64,000 nt of DNA from an uncultured Helicobacter sp. (GCA_944323645.1 CALUTE010000002.1:62001-126000), one strand, 5' to 3'. Shown: positions 52,903 through 62,644, counted from the first letter of the stretch. Notes: generated by a model from the sequence alone, not told the origin. Translations and numbers: made by a program.

Positions 52903-53241
52903 ATGGATTTAGCACTAAAATGGTTTGTTGGGACAATTTTTGTTTTGTTTGTTTTATATATGGTTGCTAAAACGATGTTTTATAAATCTGTTGCCCAAAA
53001 AGAAGAAAAAAATGCAGCAGCCATGAAACTAACACTCCAAGAAGCAGAAATCCTTATCCAAAAACATCAGCTACAACTGCAGAGAGCGTTGGGCAATATT
53101 GATATTCTCACTCAAGAGATGAACTCTTTGCGCAATGAGATTAAAACACTAAAAGCGCGCAATTCCCAATATCGTGTTGAAACCGATAAATATAGAACAC
53201 GTATAAAAGATTTGGAGCAAAAGATAGAAGCACTTTTGTAA
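52903..53241 (+). CDS. Small membrane-anchored coiled-coil protein
   Basis: 112 residues: an N-terminal membrane helix (WFVGTIFVLFVLYMVAKTMF) followed by about 80 residues with the heptad pattern of a coiled coil (LTQEMNSLRNEIKTLKARNS). It is conserved in position between rpiB and apt in related genomes. The function is unknown; the shape suggests a structural or scaffolding role. It starts 3 bp after rpiB. Confidence 0.75.
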   Translation: MDLALKWFVGTIFVLFVLYMVAKTMFYKSVAQKEEKNAAAMKLTLQEAEILIQKHQLQLQRALGNIDILTQEMNSLRNEIKTLKARNSQYRVETDKYRTRIKDLEQKIEALL

Positions 53242-53278
53242 TAAAATAGAAATATCCATTTTACATAAAGGATCAAAT

Positions 53279-53830
53279 ATGTCAGACTTAAAGCTTACCG
53301 ACTTACAAATGCAAGTAAAGCACCACTTGCGCGAGATTCCTAATTATCCAAAAGAGGGAATCTTGTTTTATGACATTACCACAATTCTAGATAACGCATC
53401 TTGTTTGCACAATATTATCGACTTTTGGAAGATGCGCTATGAGAGGGAGTGTATTACGCATATTGTTGGTATAGAATCTAGGGGTTTTACCTTTGGTTCA
53501 GCACTTGCATATGCGCTTGGTGTTGGTTTCGTCCCTGTACGCAAAAAAGGCAAACTTCCTTACAAAACATATGCGCAGGAATATACGCTTGAATACGGTG
53601 TTGATACTCTAGAGATCCATGTCGATGCGTTTAAGAATCAAGCTGATGAACGAGCTAGAGTAGTGCTTGTAGATGATTTGCTTGCTACTGGAGGAACGGC
53701 AGCTGCAAGTATTGAGTTGATAAAAAGGGCTGGAGGAGATTGTGTGGAAGCTTGTTTTCTTATACGTCTTGCAGAGCTTGGAGGAGAAAAGAAGCTTGCC
53801 ACAAGATATATGAATATACTGGATGTATGA
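53279..53830 (+). CDS. apt: Adenine phosphoribosyltransferase
   Basis: Salvages adenine to AMP. The 183-residue protein has the PRPP loop VLVDDLLATGGTAAAS, the GIESRGFTFG substrate segment and the KKGKLPYKT loop. It follows a good AAAGGA site. The last codons overlap the dedA start (TGA within ATGATG). Confidence 0.97.
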   Translation: MSDLKLTDLQMQVKHHLREIPNYPKEGILFYDITTILDNASCLHNIIDFWKMRYERECITHIVGIESRGFTFGSALAYALGVGFVPVRKKGKLPYKTYAQEYTLEYGVDTLEIHVDAFKNQADERARVVLVDDLLATGGTAAASIELIKRAGGDCVEACFLIRLAELGGEKKLATRYMNILDV

Positions 53831-54555
53831 TGCAACTTATTAGAGAATACCTAAAAGATATTATTATTTGGGGATTACTTGCCATTGTGCTTGGAAATAC
53901 AATGTATTATATATATCATTCGGATTTTTCTTTAGAAGAAAGTATTATCTCTTTATGGGATACATATGTGGCAGACTGGGGTTATGTAATTTTATTTTTT
54001 TGGAGTATCTTAGAAGGCGAACTTGGGTTAATCTTTGCGGGTATTGCTAGTCACACTGGACATATGAATGTGTGGCTAGCAATTTTTGTGGCTGGCATTG
54101 GTGGCTTTGTGGGCGACCAGATTTATTTTTATATTGGGCGCTTTAACAAAGGATATATCCAACGTCATCTCAATAAGCAAAGACGCAAATTGGCTTTAGC
54201 ACACTTATTGCTCCAAAAATATGGTTGGGGTATTATTTTTATCCAACGTTATATGTATGGTATGCGCACAATTATACCGATGAGTATCGGTATCACGCGC
54301 TATTCAGCACTAAAATTTGCCATTATTAACCTCCTTAGTGCTTGGGTATGGGCTGCGATCACTATTTTGTTAGCATGGATGCTTGGCGATGAAATTTTAG
54401 AGTTTTTACAAATACTCAAAGCACATCCATACATCTTTATTATTTTAGCGATTGCTTTTTTCGTGTTGATTGCGTGGTTTTTCTCATCGCGAACGAAAAA
54501 GATCGATAATAAAATCACCAAACTCCAAAATCAATTAAAGGACAAATATGCTTAA
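53827..54555 (+). CDS. DedA-family membrane protein
   Basis: Polytopic inner-membrane protein of the DedA/SNARE-associated family, probably a lipid (undecaprenyl-phosphate) flippase or transporter. The core has the amphipathic re-entrant segment WSILEGELGLIFAGIASHTG, FVGDQIYFYIGRF and IFIQRYMYGMRTIIPMSIG with the conserved Arg residues. There are two ATGs at 53827 and 53830. It overlaps apt and pepA. Confidence 0.9.
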   Translation: MMQLIREYLKDIIIWGLLAIVLGNTMYYIYHSDFSLEESIISLWDTYVADWGYVILFFWSILEGELGLIFAGIASHTGHMNVWLAIFVAGIGGFVGDQIYFYIGRFNKGYIQRHLNKQRRKLALAHLLLQKYGWGIIFIQRYMYGMRTIIPMSIGITRYSALKFAIINLLSAWVWAAITILLAWMLGDEILEFLQILKAHPYIFIILAIAFFVLIAWFFSSRTKKIDNKITKLQNQLKDKYA

Positions 54556-56044
54556 AGTTACACTTCACACAAGTACTTTTGACGCTTTAAAAGCTGATAT
54601 TACAATTGTTTTAGTTGTTGGTAAAAACCTAAAACACCACTGGATAGATTCTGGGTTTCTTGAAACATTTGGTTTTGAGTGTAAGGCGCCTTTTCTTGAC
54701 CAAAATAATAGAGTTTTATATATCCCATTAGACACACTTGATGCAGAATCTATGCGAGAAGCTGGGGCATTAGCTGTGCGCACTCTTAATGCCTATCCAT
54801 TTAAAAAAGCCAAGATAGGAATCTATGAGGATTCTATGGATAAGCCAACCTTTATGCCAGCATTTATTCTTGGAGCTCTACTTGGGGAGTATTGTTTTGA
54901 TACTTTTAAATCTAAAAAACAATCCAAATCCTTGAGTGAATTATGCATAAGCAGCGAATCCTATACCACGAAGACTTTGCAAAACACCACCGCATTGCAA
55001 GTTGAAATAGATATGATAAAAATTTTATCAGAATCCATTAATCTTGTACGTGATCTTATCAATACCCCGCCTCAAATCGCCACACCAAAATATCTTGCGA
55101 GTCAGTCAGAGAAGGTTGCCAAAAAGGTTGGGCTTAAATGCAAGATTTTAAAAAAACAAGATCTCAAAAAAGAAAAAATGGGTGCATATCTTGCAGTTGC
55201 TAGGGCTTCAAATAAAGCTCCAAGACTTATCCATTTAAGCTACAAACCAAAAGAAAAAAGTACAACTACACTTCCAAAAATTGTACTTGTTGGTAAGGGA
55301 CTTACGTATGATAGCGGAGGGCTAAGTCTTAAACCGAGTGATTATATGACGACGATGAAAGCCGATAAAAGTGGTGGATGTGCGGTGCTTGGGATTATGA
55401 ATGCAATAGCGCAGCTTAAACTACAAGTTGAAGTAGAGGGAATTATTGGTGCTAGTGAAAATATGATAGGTGGCAATGCCTATAAACCTGATGATGTGCT
55501 ATTTTCACGTGAAGGAAAAACGATAGAAGTACGTAATACAGACGCAGAGGGGCGACTTGTTTTGTGTGATTGTTTAAGCTATGCGCAAGATTTAAAACCA
55601 GATATACTCATTGATTTTGCCACTTTAACAGGGGCTTGTGTGGTTGGACTTGGTGAATATACAAGTGGCATTATGGGCTACAATGAAGCGCTGAAGTGTG
55701 CTTTTGAAAAAAGTGCGTTAGATTCTGGTGAGTTAGTTGCACGACTTCCTTTTAATCGCCACATACGCAAACTAATAGAATCTAAAATCGCTGATGTGTG
55801 TAATATTTCCTCATCGCGCTATGGCGGTGCAATAAGTGCTGGAATGTTTCTTGGTGAGTTTATTCGTGAAGAATATAAAGATAAGTGGCTACATATTGAT
55901 ATTGCTGGACCAGCTTTTGTTGAACGCGAATGGGATATTAATCCTTATGGCGCAAGTGGTGCTGGTGTACGCGCAGGTGTGCAGTTTATTGTTGATTTTT
56001 TAGCGACTACAAAAAAACCTAAAAAAGATTCTAAAAGGCGATAA
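54548..56044 (+). CDS. pepA: Leucyl (cytosol) aminopeptidase
   Basis: M17 metallopeptidase that removes N-terminal residues, especially leucine. The 498-residue protein has VGKGLTYDSGGLSLKP and MKADKSGGCAVLG (metal-binding Lys and Asp) and the signature NTDAEGRLVL. It overlaps dedA by 8 bp and is followed by ychF 1 bp later. A Campylobacter-like gene order supports the call. Confidence 0.97.
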   Translation: MLKVTLHTSTFDALKADITIVLVVGKNLKHHWIDSGFLETFGFECKAPFLDQNNRVLYIPLDTLDAESMREAGALAVRTLNAYPFKKAKIGIYEDSMDKPTFMPAFILGALLGEYCFDTFKSKKQSKSLSELCISSESYTTKTLQNTTALQVEIDMIKILSESINLVRDLINTPPQIATPKYLASQSEKVAKKVGLKCKILKKQDLKKEKMGAYLAVARASNKAPRLIHLSYKPKEKSTTTLPKIVLVGKGLTYDSGGLSLKPSDYMTTMKADKSGGCAVLGIMNAIAQLKLQVEVEGIIGASENMIGGNAYKPDDVLFSREGKTIEVRNTDAEGRLVLCDCLSYAQDLKPDILIDFATLTGACVVGLGEYTSGIMGYNEALKCAFEKSALDSGELVARLPFNRHIRKLIESKIADVCNISSSRYGGAISAGMFLGEFIREEYKDKWLHIDIAGPAFVEREWDINPYGASGAGVRAGVQFIVDFLATTKKPKKDSKRR

Positions 56045-56045
56045 T

Positions 56046-57146
56046 ATGGGGCTTTCTATTGGGATTGTCGGACTTCCAAATGTGGGTAAATCGACTACTT
56101 TTAATGCTCTTACAAAAGCGCAAAATGCGCAGGCTGCAAACTATCCATTTTGTACAATTGAACCAAACAAAGCAATTGTTGAAGTACCAGATTCTCGCCT
56201 AGAAACTCTTGCCAAAATTGTTGTGCCAAAGCGGATTTTACACTCACAAATTGAGTTTGTTGATATTGCTGGGCTTGTACGTGGAGCGAGCAGGGGCGAG
56301 GGGCTAGGTAATCAATTTTTAGCCAATATCAAAGAAGCTGATGCGATTTTGCATATTGTGCGTTGTTTTGAAAATGAGGATATTACTCATATCGAGAATC
56401 GAATCGATCCAATTGGCGATATAGAAATCATTGAATTAGAGCTAATTTTGGCAGATATAGCAAGCCTACAGAAGCGTATAACAAAACTTGAGCGAGAATC
56501 TAAAGCTCAAAAAGGTATAAACACAAGCCTATCTCTTGCGAAGGAATTACTTGAGCACCTAGAGTCCAATAAGCCAGCTAGCAGTTTTACAAAGCGTGAT
56601 ACAGAGGAGTTTTTTATGCTTGATCGTGAATTGCGCCTGCTTAGTGCAAAAGAAGTTATTTATGGTGCAAATGTCGATGAAGATGCGCTTAATGGGGGTA
56701 ATGCATTTGTTGAGCAAGTGTATGAATATGGTAAAAAACGTGGTGCAGAGGTTGTTATGCTTTGCGCTAAGTTAGAAGAAGAAATGGTGGGACTTGATCC
56801 AGAGGAATGTACCGAGCTCCTTGCTTCCCTTGGTTGTATGGAATCTGGACTCTCTCAAATTATACGTATAGGCTTCAATAAGCTTGGGCTTATTAGTTAT
56901 TTCACTGCTGGTGTGCAAGAAGTACGATCTTGGACTATCAAAAATGGCACAAAAGCACCACAGGCAGCAGGGGTGATACACAATGATTTTGAAAAAGGAT
57001 TTATCCGCGCCGAAACAATTAGTTATGAGGATTTTGTAAAATTTGGTGGAGAAGCTAAAGCAAAAGAAGCAGGTGCTATGCGTTCAGAAGGCAAAGACTA
57101 CATTGTTCAAGACGGAGATGTTTTGCATTTTCGATTCAATGTCTAA
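56046..57146 (+). CDS. ychF: Redox- or ribosome-associated GTPase/ATPase YchF
   Basis: Member of the Obg-related P-loop family that prefers ATP. The start GIVGLPNVGKSTTFNALT holds the P-loop, followed by DIAGLVRGASRGEGLGN. A coiled segment and the C-terminal TGS domain (about residues 280-366; SYFTAGVQEVRSWTI) follow. The length of 366 residues is standard. Confidence 0.96.
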   Translation: MGLSIGIVGLPNVGKSTTFNALTKAQNAQAANYPFCTIEPNKAIVEVPDSRLETLAKIVVPKRILHSQIEFVDIAGLVRGASRGEGLGNQFLANIKEADAILHIVRCFENEDITHIENRIDPIGDIEIIELELILADIASLQKRITKLERESKAQKGINTSLSLAKELLEHLESNKPASSFTKRDTEEFFMLDRELRLLSAKEVIYGANVDEDALNGGNAFVEQVYEYGKKRGAEVVMLCAKLEEEMVGLDPEECTELLASLGCMESGLSQIIRIGFNKLGLISYFTAGVQEVRSWTIKNGTKAPQAAGVIHNDFEKGFIRAETISYEDFVKFGGEAKAKEAGAMRSEGKDYIVQDGDVLHFRFNV

Positions 57147-57181
57147 AATGTATATAAGTTTTTAAAATGTGACTAAAATTT

Positions 57182-57277
57182 ATGATAATAGAAATTGAGA
57201 ATCTGCTTATTGAAAGTATCGTGTTCGTTGTGCTTATTGCAGGACTTTTGGTGTACCGCTGTTTTTTGAAAAAATAA
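57182..57277 (+). CDS. Possible 31-residue single-pass membrane peptide
   Basis: A short ORF after ychF encoding a polar start (MIIEIENLLIES) and one hydrophobic segment (IVFVVLIAGLLVYRCFL) ending in two lysines. There is no clear ribosome site, so it may be chance, but the membrane-peptide pattern is clean. Confidence 0.3.
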   Translation: MIIEIENLLIESIVFVVLIAGLLVYRCFLKK

Positions 57278-57280
57278 GAT

Positions 57281-57338
57281 CCAATAGGGTAGGGCAACCA
57301 AAGATCTAGATTCTAGACATCAATGGAAAACCTATTGG
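57281..57338. repeat. Inverted repeat between ychF and the ankyrin gene
   Basis: CCAATAGG (57281-57288) and CCTATTGG (57331-57338) form an 8-bp stem around a 42-nt loop at the meeting point of convergent genes. Too long a loop for a classical terminator; function unclear. Confidence 0.4.
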
Positions 57339-57829
57339 GTATTTGGTATGTTTGGTTTTAGAAACCATTGTGTTACCCAAATCCAAAGTCGTTTTGCTGG
57401 TTTTAACTGTATGTTTTTTTGTTGTATGAGATATTGTGCTACTTCTTTGCGCCCAAACATTACTGCAAAACTAAGAGGTGTCATACCAAATCCATTATTT
57501 TCATCGATATTTGCGCCATTTGCTACAAGTAGCTTAACTATTTCAAGATACCCCTTAAAGCACGCTCCAGCTAAAGGTGTTTGCCCTCTATTGTTTTTTT
57601 CATCTACACGCGCTCCGTATTGTAAGAGCATTTGCGCACTCTCTAATGCATTATGGTAGGCGGCAAGCATAAGCAGTGTATCGCCTTTGTGAGTTTTGAG
57701 ATGGGGGCTAAGTCCTGCTTGTATCATTGTTGCAAGATTATTGGCTTGGTTGGTACGAGCATACTCAAAAGCTTGGTTGCAAAGCCTAGCAAAATGTTCT
57801 TCTTCTTGTGGTGTTAGCACAGTTTCCAT
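57332..57829 (-). CDS. Ankyrin-repeat protein associated with catalase
   Basis: 165 residues with four ankyrin repeats (LKTHKGDTLLMLAAYHN, VDEKNNRGQTPLAGACFKG, IDENNGFGMTPLSFAVMFG and flanking turns). It sits just downstream of katA. In C. jejuni the equivalent ankyrin protein (Cj1386) helps deliver heme to catalase. I infer the same here from position and repeats only. The region between has a large stem-loop (57857-57891). Confidence 0.85.
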   Translation of the reverse strand: METVLTPQEEEHFARLCNQAFEYARTNQANNLATMIQAGLSPHLKTHKGDTLLMLAAYHNALESAQMLLQYGARVDEKNNRGQTPLAGACFKGYLEIVKLLVANGANIDENNGFGMTPLSFAVMFGRKEVAQYLIQQKNIQLKPAKRLWIWVTQWFLKPNIPNTQ

Positions 57830-57856
57830 AATGTTTCCTTTATGCTATTCCTTTTT

Positions 57857-57891
57857 ATTAGCAAATTAAGGGAAAACCCTAATTTGCTAAT
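57857..57891. repeat. Stem-loop between katA and the ankyrin gene
   Basis: ATTAGCAAATTA and TAATTTGCTAAT pair with GGG/CCC closing a 4-nt loop and one bulged A. The stem has 15 bp but no T run, so it may be an mRNA-processing or partial-termination element lowering ankyrin expression relative to catalase. Confidence 0.6.
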
Positions 57892-57899
57892 ACATTTGA

Positions 57900-59321
57900 T
57901 TACTTAAGTGCTTGACGGATTCCCTCTGCATAAGCTACATCAACTTTAGCAAAGTGCTCAAGTGCGCGTTCGATAATAGCAGAATCCACACCTTGCATAG
58001 AAGCAGCGATGTTACTAAAAAGTTGAGCTTTTTGGTTTTCATTCATTAAGGCAAAAAGTGCTCGAGGCTGGGTATAAAAATCATCATCTAATGCTTTATA
58101 GCGTTGTGCCGCACCTTCAAGACTTAGATCTGGTTCAAGTGCTGCACTTTGTTCTTTTGGACTTTCATTGATACTATTTGGCTCGTAGTAGGCTGCACCA
58201 TTTTTGTATGTATCGCTATTCATAGCTCCCGCGACATTATAAGTATTTACCTCGCTTAATGCGCGATTTACAGGTAAAAGGTGGTAGTTTGTACCTATGC
58301 GATAACGTTGTGCGTCTGGATAACTAAAGATTCTACCTTGTAACATTTTATCGGGGCTAAACCCAATCCCAGGGACAATATTTGATGGACTAAATGCAGC
58401 TTGCTCCACTTCATTGAAATAATTTTGTACATTTTTATTTAATACCATTTCGCCTATTTCGATAAGAGGAACAGTTTTATGCGGCCACACTTTTGTGAGA
58501 TCAAAAGGATTAAACCCAAGTTTATGTGCATCTTTTTCGCTTAGAATTTGCACTTTTAAACTCCAACGAGGAAAATCACCCTTCTGGATAGATTCTACGA
58601 GATCTCTTTGATGGCTCTCTCTATCTTTGGCTATAATCGCTTCTGCTTGAGCATTTGTCAGGGTTTTTATGCCTTGTTTGGTTTTAAAGTGGAATTTAAC
58701 CCAAAAACGTTCGTTTTTATCGTTAATTAGACTGTATGTGTGACTTCCATAGCCATTCATATGTCGATAGCTTGCTGGTATGCCTCTATCGCTCATAAGG
58801 ATAGTAACTTGGTGCAAGCTCTCTGGACAAAGACTCCAAAAGTCCCATGCAGCATTATTGCTCCGCAAGTGTGTTCTTGGATCGCGCTTTTGAGTATGAA
58901 TAAAGTCTGGAAACTTATAAGGATCACGGATAAAAAACGTTGGAGTATTGTTTCCAACCAAATCCCAATTGCCTTCTCTTGTGTAGAATTTAATCGCAAA
59001 TCCTCTCACATCCCGTTCTGCATCGGCTGCACCAGATTCTCCAGCAACAGTTGAGAAGCGTAAAAGAAGTGGTGTTTTTTCACCCTTTTGCAAAACTTTT
59101 GCTTTGGTGTATTGTGAAATATCCCCTGTTATTACAAGTTCTCCATATGCTGCACTCCCTTTAGCATGCACTGTTCGCTCGGGGATTCGTTCACGATTTT
59201 GGTGGGCAAGCTTTTCTAGCAAAATATAATCTTGCAAAAGAAGTGGTCCTTGTGCCCCTGCTGTGAGGGAGTTTTGATTATCAGCAACAACATTGCCGAA
59301 GTCATTTGTGAGTTTTTTCAT
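57900..59321 (-). CDS. katA: Catalase (heme, small-subunit type)
   Basis: Decomposes hydrogen peroxide. The 473-residue protein has the catalytic His in [16 protein letters not shown], the catalytic Asn in [12 protein letters not shown] and the heme-ligating Tyr in [12 protein letters not shown]. It is a clade 3, NADPH-binding-type catalase by length. The promoter is TATAAT at 59351-59356 with an AT-rich dyad at 59374-59389 resembling a PerR/Fur box. The ankyrin gene follows. Confidence 0.97.
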   Translation of the reverse strand: MKKLTNDFGNVVADNQNSLTAGAQGPLLLQDYILLEKLAHQNRERIPERTVHAKGSAAYGELVITGDISQYTKAKVLQKGEKTPLLLRFSTVAGESGAADAERDVRGFAIKFYTREGNWDLVGNNTPTFFIRDPYKFPDFIHTQKRDPRTHLRSNNAAWDFWSLCPESLHQVTILMSDRGIPASYRHMNGYGSHTYSLINDKNERFWVKFHFKTKQGIKTLTNAQAEAIIAKDRESHQRDLVESIQKGDFPRWSLKVQILSEKDAHKLGFNPFDLTKVWPHKTVPLIEIGEMVLNKNVQNYFNEVEQAAFSPSNIVPGIGFSPDKMLQGRIFSYPDAQRYRIGTNYHLLPVNRALSEVNTYNVAGAMNSDTYKNGAAYYEPNSINESPKEQSAALEPDLSLEGAAQRYKALDDDFYTQPRALFALMNENQKAQLFSNIAASMQGVDSAIIERALEHFAKVDVAYAEGIRQALK

Positions 59322-59350
59322 TGTTTCTCCTTGTGATTTAGAATAGAAAT

Positions 59351-59389
59351 ATTATAACATAAAAAAATAACTAAATAATAAAAATTATT
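59351..59389 (-). promoter_or_regulatory. katA promoter with a PerR/Fur-like dyad
   Basis: TATAAT (59351-59356, minus strand) gives a leader of about 23 nt with an AAGGAG site. AATAAT-4-ATTATT (59374-59389) overlaps the -35 position. The dyad resembles AT-rich PerR or Fur boxes, fitting peroxide or iron control of katA. Confidence 0.45.
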
Positions 59390-59618
59390 AATAAAAATAT
59401 ATGCATCTCGAGATTAGAATCTGTAAATTAGTGGGATTAGGGATTAGAGGATTCTAGAACCTCATTTGTACCACTTGGTGGCAACCCTTATTTGAAATCT
59501 TTTTAAATGCAATTCTTTAAGAAGGTTGCATGTCTTATTGCTGCAGAAACGGGTTATAGAATCTATACTACTCATTTAGCCCGTTACAGAATCTAAAAAC
59601 TTATGACCCATGGTTTGA
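59390..59618. other. Intergenic region between katA and flgK
   Basis: About 230 bp with no gene. It contains a dyad AACGGG (59548-59553) with CCCGTT (59580-59585) downstream of flgK, possibly a terminator without a T run, and several copies of the AGAATCT heptamer. Nothing else is recognisable. Confidence 0.5.
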
Positions 59619-61445
59619 TCATTGCTTGATTCCTAGCAGGGTTTCTATCATTCTATCAATGGTTGTAATAACCTTTGCATTTGCTGCATAACCACCTTGA
59701 AATTTAATAAGATCGACCATTTCCTCATCAATACTTACTTGTGTAATAGAGAGGTGTTCTTTTTTGGTAGCTTCAAAGACGGATTTTTTGGTATCAAGTA
59801 TGCGCTGTGTTTCTTCTGTATCGGTAGCGACTTTTCCAGCAGCATATTGGTAAAACTCACTGATTTTCATTGTGGAGGCAATTTTGGTGCGCTTATTATA
59901 AAAATCTATTTTATCATATTGGAGCTGTTGCATCATATTTGCTACATCAAAGTTCCCATTTATAGGTGAAAGCCAAGGACGAATTAGTGTTGGGTCCTTT
60001 TCATAATCCCTATGTAGTCGCATATCTTTTGCACTATCACCTTGTAAGAATTTGTTGATTCCCATAGCACCAGTAAAATTGGTGCCATTATCTTTGATTC
60101 CGACATATAACCCATCACCGGGTCGATTGGCTTCTACCACAAATTGCTTTATAACCGGATCGAATTGGGCATGAAAAAAATCATCAAAGTCATTTGTGTC
60201 ATTATTGTCATTGTTATCATCACTATTTCCATTGATGGCGCGTACAATGTCGTGCATTGTTGTGATATTGTCAATATAAATACGTTTTTTAGCAATAACT
60301 TCCCCATTGGTATTGTAAGCCATAAGGTCAAACGAACCATTTTTGAAATTATAACCAGAATCCATAAGAGCCTGATTGCGCTGGAATGTTACTTCAGTCC
60401 CTACTAGAGAATGAGAAGCCGACTGCGCATAAATAGCATTTGTTGCCTCCATAAAACCTTGCGCAAACGTATCAAGCAGATCAATGTAACGCTGTATATG
60501 CCCCACTTTCGTTCCATTATAGCCCGTGTTGTATAGATTGATAAGTGATCCAGCTTTGCCTTCATTCATTTTATTTGTAATATCAACATCTTTGAAATCA
60601 TAAGTTCGATAATAAACTCGGTTTAGATGTTCAGCATTGTTTTCTTTTTCAAGTGTTAGTGGGTGGAAGGTATAGCCATCGACAATATTAAAACCTTGAG
60701 CAATATTCATGACATAGTTTTCGTCGAAGTCTGCATTTCGTGCTTGCATAAGAGAATCTGTTCTGAGATGTCCTTTAAAAACTTTGCCACCAATAATCTC
60801 AATAAGGTGATATTCATATTCATCACGCCTATCGCGCAACTCATTGGCTTGTTTGTACTGCTTAGCGTCTTCCATTTCACCTATTTTTTGGTTAATATGA
60901 GCAATTTCATAGCCTAGGCGATTTGCCTCTTTAACAAGAGTTTCTAGATTCTCACTAGCTTGTCGTTGAATGGCAACAAGCTTTAGTCGTGTATCTCGAA
61001 TATTGCGTGTCAAAACTTGGGTAGCTTCAGCTAGGACTTGTTTTTGTGCAGCATCTTTTGGGTTTTTGGAAAGATCTTTCCATGCGTTAAAGTATGTCTC
61101 TAAATCATTATAGATTCCGACTCCATCAACATCAGGAAAATGAGCAGAAATTTCTCGCAAAAAATCAAAACTATTTTGAAAAAACCCTGTTTCTGAACCA
61201 GCTTTGGTGTATCTATCAAATACAAAATCATCGTGGATTCTTTGAATCGCCTGTACATCTACACCACGCCCCATAATAAGTCCTTGGTGCATCACAAGTG
61301 GTCGTTCTGGCTGGGCTATCACACGCTTGCGGCTATAAAATTCATCACTTGCATTTGAAATATTATTACTCGTTGTATCCACCATAACCTGGTGTGCTTG
61401 CAAACCAGTATATGAGGTATTTAGTGTAGTAAGAATACCACCCAT
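59619..61445 (-). CDS. flgK: Flagellar hook-associated protein 1
   Basis: Joins the hook to the filament. The 608-residue protein starts ILTTLNTSYTGLQAHQVMVDTTSNNISNA (FlgK motif shown partly), contains an insertion with a short Asp/Asn-rich stretch (DDNNDNNDTND) and ends VDEEMVDLIKFQGGYAANAKVITTIDRM, cut here to the GGYAANAKV motif. These ends form the coiled stem of the axial proteins. The middle is variable. It is 12 bp after the flgN-like gene. Confidence 0.95.
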   Translation of the reverse strand: MGGILTTLNTSYTGLQAHQVMVDTTSNNISNASDEFYSRKRVIAQPERPLVMHQGLIMGRGVDVQAIQRIHDDFVFDRYTKAGSETGFFQNSFDFLREISAHFPDVDGVGIYNDLETYFNAWKDLSKNPKDAAQKQVLAEATQVLTRNIRDTRLKLVAIQRQASENLETLVKEANRLGYEIAHINQKIGEMEDAKQYKQANELRDRRDEYEYHLIEIIGGKVFKGHLRTDSLMQARNADFDENYVMNIAQGFNIVDGYTFHPLTLEKENNAEHLNRVYYRTYDFKDVDITNKMNEGKAGSLINLYNTGYNGTKVGHIQRYIDLLDTFAQGFMEATNAIYAQSASHSLVGTEVTFQRNQALMDSGYNFKNGSFDLMAYNTNGEVIAKKRIYIDNITTMHDIVRAINGNSDDNNDNNDTNDFDDFFHAQFDPVIKQFVVEANRPGDGLYVGIKDNGTNFTGAMGINKFLQGDSAKDMRLHRDYEKDPTLIRPWLSPINGNFDVANMMQQLQYDKIDFYNKRTKIASTMKISEFYQYAAGKVATDTEETQRILDTKKSVFEATKKEHLSITQVSIDEEMVDLIKFQGGYAANAKVITTIDRMIETLLGIKQ

Positions 61446-61457
61446 CCCATACTCCCT

Positions 61458-61898
61458 TTATGCTTCTACTTGCAAAAAGTTTGCTTGTGAGGTGCTGGAT
61501 ACTTTTTTGTTTTCATTATAGGCTGGAGTATCCTTTGGAATAAGTCTGTCCATAAGCGAAGTAAAAAACTCTGAAACGGCAAACACCATACGTGCATAAT
61601 CGCTATTAACTTGTTTAAGCTCGCTTAAGATATTGCGCATATCACCAAATAGATCAATCACTTCTTGGTCAAGAATCTCTTGGATATCCTTGTGTGGTTG
61701 TTTTTCTTTGATTACTCGGATTTCTTGGTCAATGAGACTCTTTTTTGTCTCAAATTCCTTAATGAGCATATCTTTTTGGATATTGCGTTCAAAGATTTCA
61801 TTGTGTTCTGCCTGTTTGATAGCTTCAATATCAAGCTTTGTGTAGGAGATAAGAGTTTGAAGGTCTTGTATAGCACCTTGTAAATATTGTATAAGCAT
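61458..61898 (-). CDS. FlgN-like flagellar chaperone (tentative)
   Basis: 146 residues, mostly long helices (LQDLQTLISYTKLDIEAIK), the size and shape of FlgN, the export chaperone of FlgK and FlgL. Sequence motifs are weak, so the call rests on position between flgM and flgK, as in related genomes. An alternative is another coiled-coil flagellar protein. Confidence 0.55.
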   Translation of the reverse strand: MLIQYLQGAIQDLQTLISYTKLDIEAIKQAEHNEIFERNIQKDMLIKEFETKKSLIDQEIRVIKEKQPHKDIQEILDQEVIDLFGDMRNILSELKQVNSDYARMVFAVSEFFTSLMDRLIPKDTPAYNENKKVSSTSQANFLQVEA

Positions 61899-61965
61899 AG
61901 CCTAACCTCTTTTTACTTGTGCTATAAGCTTAGGATCAACCCTAAACTTTAGAACAAGTTTTTTG

Positions 61966-62184
61966 TTAGATGTTAAGCAAATCTAGTGCCATTTTTTCAG
62001 AAGTTTTTTGCAAATCAATTTTATATTCTTTGTTAGCAAGCGATTCTTTGATTTGAGCAATTTTATTTTGTTCAGTGACATCTTGTATGTCTTTACTCTT
62101 TTGAGCAAGAACTTTGCTTTCTTCTTCTTTGCGAGCTTGCGCGTTTATAACCGGCGTACTATTCTGTCCAATCGCATTAATCAT
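61966..62184 (-). CDS. flgM: Anti-sigma-28 factor FlgM
   Basis: A 72-residue protein whose C-terminal half (KIAQIKESLANKEYKIDL, SEKMALDLL) matches FlgM, which blocks sigma 28 until the hook is complete. The N-terminal half is polar and disordered, normal for FlgM. A sigma 28-like promoter precedes it (62221-62246). It lies before the flgN-like gene and flgK. Confidence 0.85.
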   Translation of the reverse strand: MINAIGQNSTPVINAQARKEEESKVLAQKSKDIQDVTEQNKIAQIKESLANKEYKIDLQKTSEKMALDLLNI

Positions 62185-62220
62185 AAAACACTCCTTCTTT
62201 TGAGTTACAACCTAGAGACT

Positions 62221-62246
62221 ACATCGACATTTTAGTGAAGATTTTA
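62221..62246 (-). promoter_or_regulatory. Possible sigma 28 promoter of flgM
   Basis: On the minus strand TAAA, 14 bp, then GTCGATGT, matching the sigma 28 core CGAT. It ends 37 bp before the flgM ATG. The match is partial, so confidence is low. Confidence 0.35.
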
Positions 62247-62263
62247 ACAAATAATAATCCCAC

Positions 62264-62449
62264 TTATTTCATAGCATCTTGAAATTCTTGTTGAAAGGCA
62301 CTAGGATCTTTAGCAACTTTTTGAGTCTGGCTATTCTGGAAGAGCGAGACATTTGGATTAATATGGTATGTAAAAATCCCAACAAAAACCATTGCATAAC
62401 AGAATAAAACAAAACAAATTGTAGGGAAAATCCACGTCTTTATATCCAT
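62264..62449 (-). CDS. Small single-pass membrane protein
   Basis: 61 residues: a membrane helix (TICFVLFCYAMVFVGIFTY) followed by a polar end with PSAFQQEFQDAMK. It is a short orphan gene upstream of flgM with an AAGGAG-type site. The function is unknown; it may be cotranscribed with flgM. The 195 bp upstream to the peptidase gene hold no other gene I can see. Confidence 0.55.
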   Translation of the reverse strand: MDIKTWIFPTICFVLFCYAMVFVGIFTYHINPNVSLFQNSQTQKVAKDPSAFQQEFQDAMK

Positions 62450-62644
62450 TTAGAGATTTACTCCTTAAGCTAGTTCAACTAAATCCCTCCAGTCTTGCTT
62501 AAAAACCAAAACCCTTTCAATTGGGATTATATAATAAAAATATCAAAAAGATTTTAGTTTTTAAAAAAATCTACTATAATTAAGCATTTCAATTACCCAA
62601 CAAATTATTAGATTTCTGTTTAATTTTAAATAAGGATATTCTTT

